From contig JBFXEO010000166.1 in the NCBI GenBank assembly GCA_050180015.1, positions 1-6,610 on the forward strand: 6,610 nucleotides of DNA. The letters run 5' to 3'. Position 1 is the first letter of the stretch, and every line of letters starts with the position of its first letter. This DNA is from JBFXEO01 sp050180015. GTDB taxonomy: Bacteria; Bacteroidota; Bacteroidia; Bacteroidales; Tenuifilaceae. A program made the position numbers and the translations under genes. This document shows, piece after piece, positions 5,387 to 6,610 of this stretch. The notes beneath the pieces are model-generated. The model was not told the DNA's origin and ran no database searches. It was given only the letters and a program-made list of their open reading frames with translations.

Positions 5387-6610
5387 ATGCAGGGGATCAG
5401 AAATATTGCGATAATAGCGCACGTGGATCATGGGAAGACCACCTTGGTGGATAAAATGATTATACAGGGAAAACTATTCAAGGATCACGAAAAACCGGGA
5501 GAATTAATCCTCGATAGCAACGATTTGGAACGAGAGCGTGGAATTACTATCCTTGCCAAGAACGTTTCCGTTAACTACAAGGGGTATAAAATTAACATAA
5601 TCGACACGCCCGGCCACTCCGATTTTGGCGGCGAGGTGGAACGCGTGCTTAACATGGCCGATGGCGTTTTGCTTCTTGTGGATGCCTTTGAGGGCACAAT
5701 GCCGCAAACCCGGTTTGTACTTCAAAAGGCCCTTGCCCTTGGCCTAAAGCCAATTGTCGTTATCAATAAGGTCGATAAACCAAACTGTCGCCCGGAGGAA
5801 GTCCAGGAGCAGGTTTTCGATTTAATGTTCAACCTCGACGCATCGGAAGAACAGTTGAATTTTCCCACTATTTATGGCAGTGCAAAGCAAGGATGGATGT
5901 CCGACGATTGGCGCAAACCATCGGCTGATATAACCCCGCTGCTCGATCGCATTGTTGAATACGTACCAGCACCCAAACAGCTGACGGGCACTCCCCAGCT
6001 TTTAATAACCTCGCTGGATTACTCCAGCTATGTGGGACGGATTGCCATTGGCCGGTTGCACCGGGGCATGTTGACCACAGGGCAGGCGGTTTCGCTGGCT
6101 AAGCATAACGGACAAGTTGTAAGAACTAAAATTAAGGAGCTGCTTGTTTTTGAGGGGCTGGAGAAGCTCAAGGTCGATTCTGTTGTATCGGGTGATATTT
6201 GCGCGCTTGTTGGTATTGAGGATTTTGAAATTGGCGATACAATTGCCGATTTGGAAAACCCTGAGCCACTCCCCACCATTGCGGTTGATGAACCAACCAT
6301 GAGCATGCTTTTTACCATAAACGATTCCCCATTCTTTGGGAAGGATGGTAAATTTGTTACATCGCGCCACCTGAAGGACAGGCTCGACCGGGAGCTGGAA
6401 AAAAACCTTGCGCTAAGAGTTTCGGAAACAGACTCCTCCGACTCCTTCATGGTTTACGGCCGGGGCGTTCTCCACCTGTCGGTATTAATTGAAACCATGC
6501 GTCGCGAGGGATATGAAATACAGGTAGGGCAGCCGAAAGTAATTATAAAGATGTTGGGCGGAGAAAAGTGCGAGCCCATAGAGTTTCTTACCGTTGATTT
6601 GCCCGAGGAA
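5387..6610 (+). CDS. bipA: Translational GTPase BipA/TypA (3'-truncated)
   Basis: The frame runs from ATG 5387 to the last base of the window without a stop, giving 408 residues of a protein usually near 600. BipA binds the 70S ribosome, hydrolyses GTP, and aids 50S subunit assembly and growth under stress or low temperature. GTPase motifs are G1 AHVDHGKTT (residues 11-19), switch I RGITI (51-55), G3 DTPGH (73-77), G4 NKVD (127-130) and G5 SAK (165-167). The block DSNDLERERGITILAKN is typical of TypA rather than EF-G or LepA. Domain II follows (about 205-290, with LDYSSYVGRIAIGR), then domain III (about 298-385, VDEPTMSMLF, SPFFGKDGKFVTSR, GRGVLHLSVLIE). The rest of domain V and the BipA-specific C-terminal domain lie beyond the window. 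The start is supported by the well-placed -7 element and by the family beginning a few residues before RNIAIIAHVDHGKT. Confidence 0.97.
   Translation, partial: MQGIRNIAIIAHVDHGKTTLVDKMIIQGKLFKDHEKPGELILDSNDLERERGITILAKNVSVNYKGYKINIIDTPGHSDFGGEVERVLNMADGVLLLVDAFEGTMPQTRFVLQKALALGLKPIVVINKVDKPNCRPEEVQEQVFDLMFNLDASEEQLNFPTIYGSAKQGWMSDDWRKPSADITPLLDRIVEYVPAPKQLTGTPQLLITSLDYSSYVGRIAIGRLHRGMLTTGQAVSLAKHNGQVVRTKIKELLVFEGLEKLKVDSVVSGDICALVGIEDFEIGDTIADLENPEPLPTIAVDEPTMSMLFTINDSPFFGKDGKFVTSRHLKDRLDRELEKNLALRVSETDSSDSFMVYGRGVLHLSVLIETMRREGYEIQVGQPKVIIKMLGGEKCEPIEFLTVDLPEE

Noticed and set aside
5504..6450. Minus-strand frames over bipA
   Set aside because: The plus-strand frame encodes a highly conserved GTPase with all G motifs, and the opposite frames have no support.
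1..6610. Mobile elements, CRISPR arrays, tRNA or rRNA genes
   Set aside because: I saw no transposase, terminal inverted repeats, regular spacer arrays or cloverleaf-like sequence. The only direct repeats are the protein-level domain duplications.

Overview
The window looks like chromosomal DNA of an anaerobic member of the Bacteroidota. Four observations support this. One gene encodes a large secreted protein with a type IX secretion (T9SS) C-terminal sorting domain, a system confined to this phylum. The best promoter match is the phylum's TAnnTTTG -7 element (TACCTTTG before bipA). Start codons follow A/T-rich leaders without an evident Shine-Dalgarno sequence. A glycyl radical enzyme, which oxygen destroys, points to anaerobic life. 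Genus cannot be assigned from this sequence.

Layout: (1) 1-1434, +: the 3' part of a glycyl radical enzyme whose visible active-site residues fit trans-4-hydroxy-L-proline dehydratase (HypD). It is followed by a perfect 13-bp hairpin terminator at 1472-1502. (2) 1688-4612, +: a 974-residue multidomain secreted cysteine peptidase. Its order is signal peptide, DUF333 domain in the propeptide position, papain-like (C1A) catalytic domain, Fn3-like domain, GEVED, Fn3, GEVED, T9SS sorting domain. (3) 4629-5039, -: a small exported stand-alone DUF333 protein, convergent with the peptidase and clearly homologous to its pro-region. The peptidase's terminator hairpin is formed partly from the last codons of this gene. 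(4) 5040-5386: a 347-bp gap with candidate promoters on both strands, a terminator-like hairpin without an obvious gene, and two 12-bp palindromes. (5) 5387-6610 and beyond, +: the 5' two thirds of bipA/typA, a ribosome-associated translational GTPase.

The most interesting unit is the pair formed by genes 2 and 3. The DUF333 domain sits where a papain-type peptidase normally has its inhibitory propeptide. A second, free copy of the same fold, with a signal peptide but no T9SS signal, is encoded next door. I infer a possible peptidase plus propeptide-like inhibitor (or chaperone) pair, with the free copy held in the periplasm while the peptidase passes through to the surface. This is a hypothesis from domain architecture, not a demonstrated function. 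HypD and BipA appear to be separate transcription units. A nutritional link between HypD and a secreted peptidase (hydroxyproline released from collagen-like proteins) is possible but rests only on adjacency.
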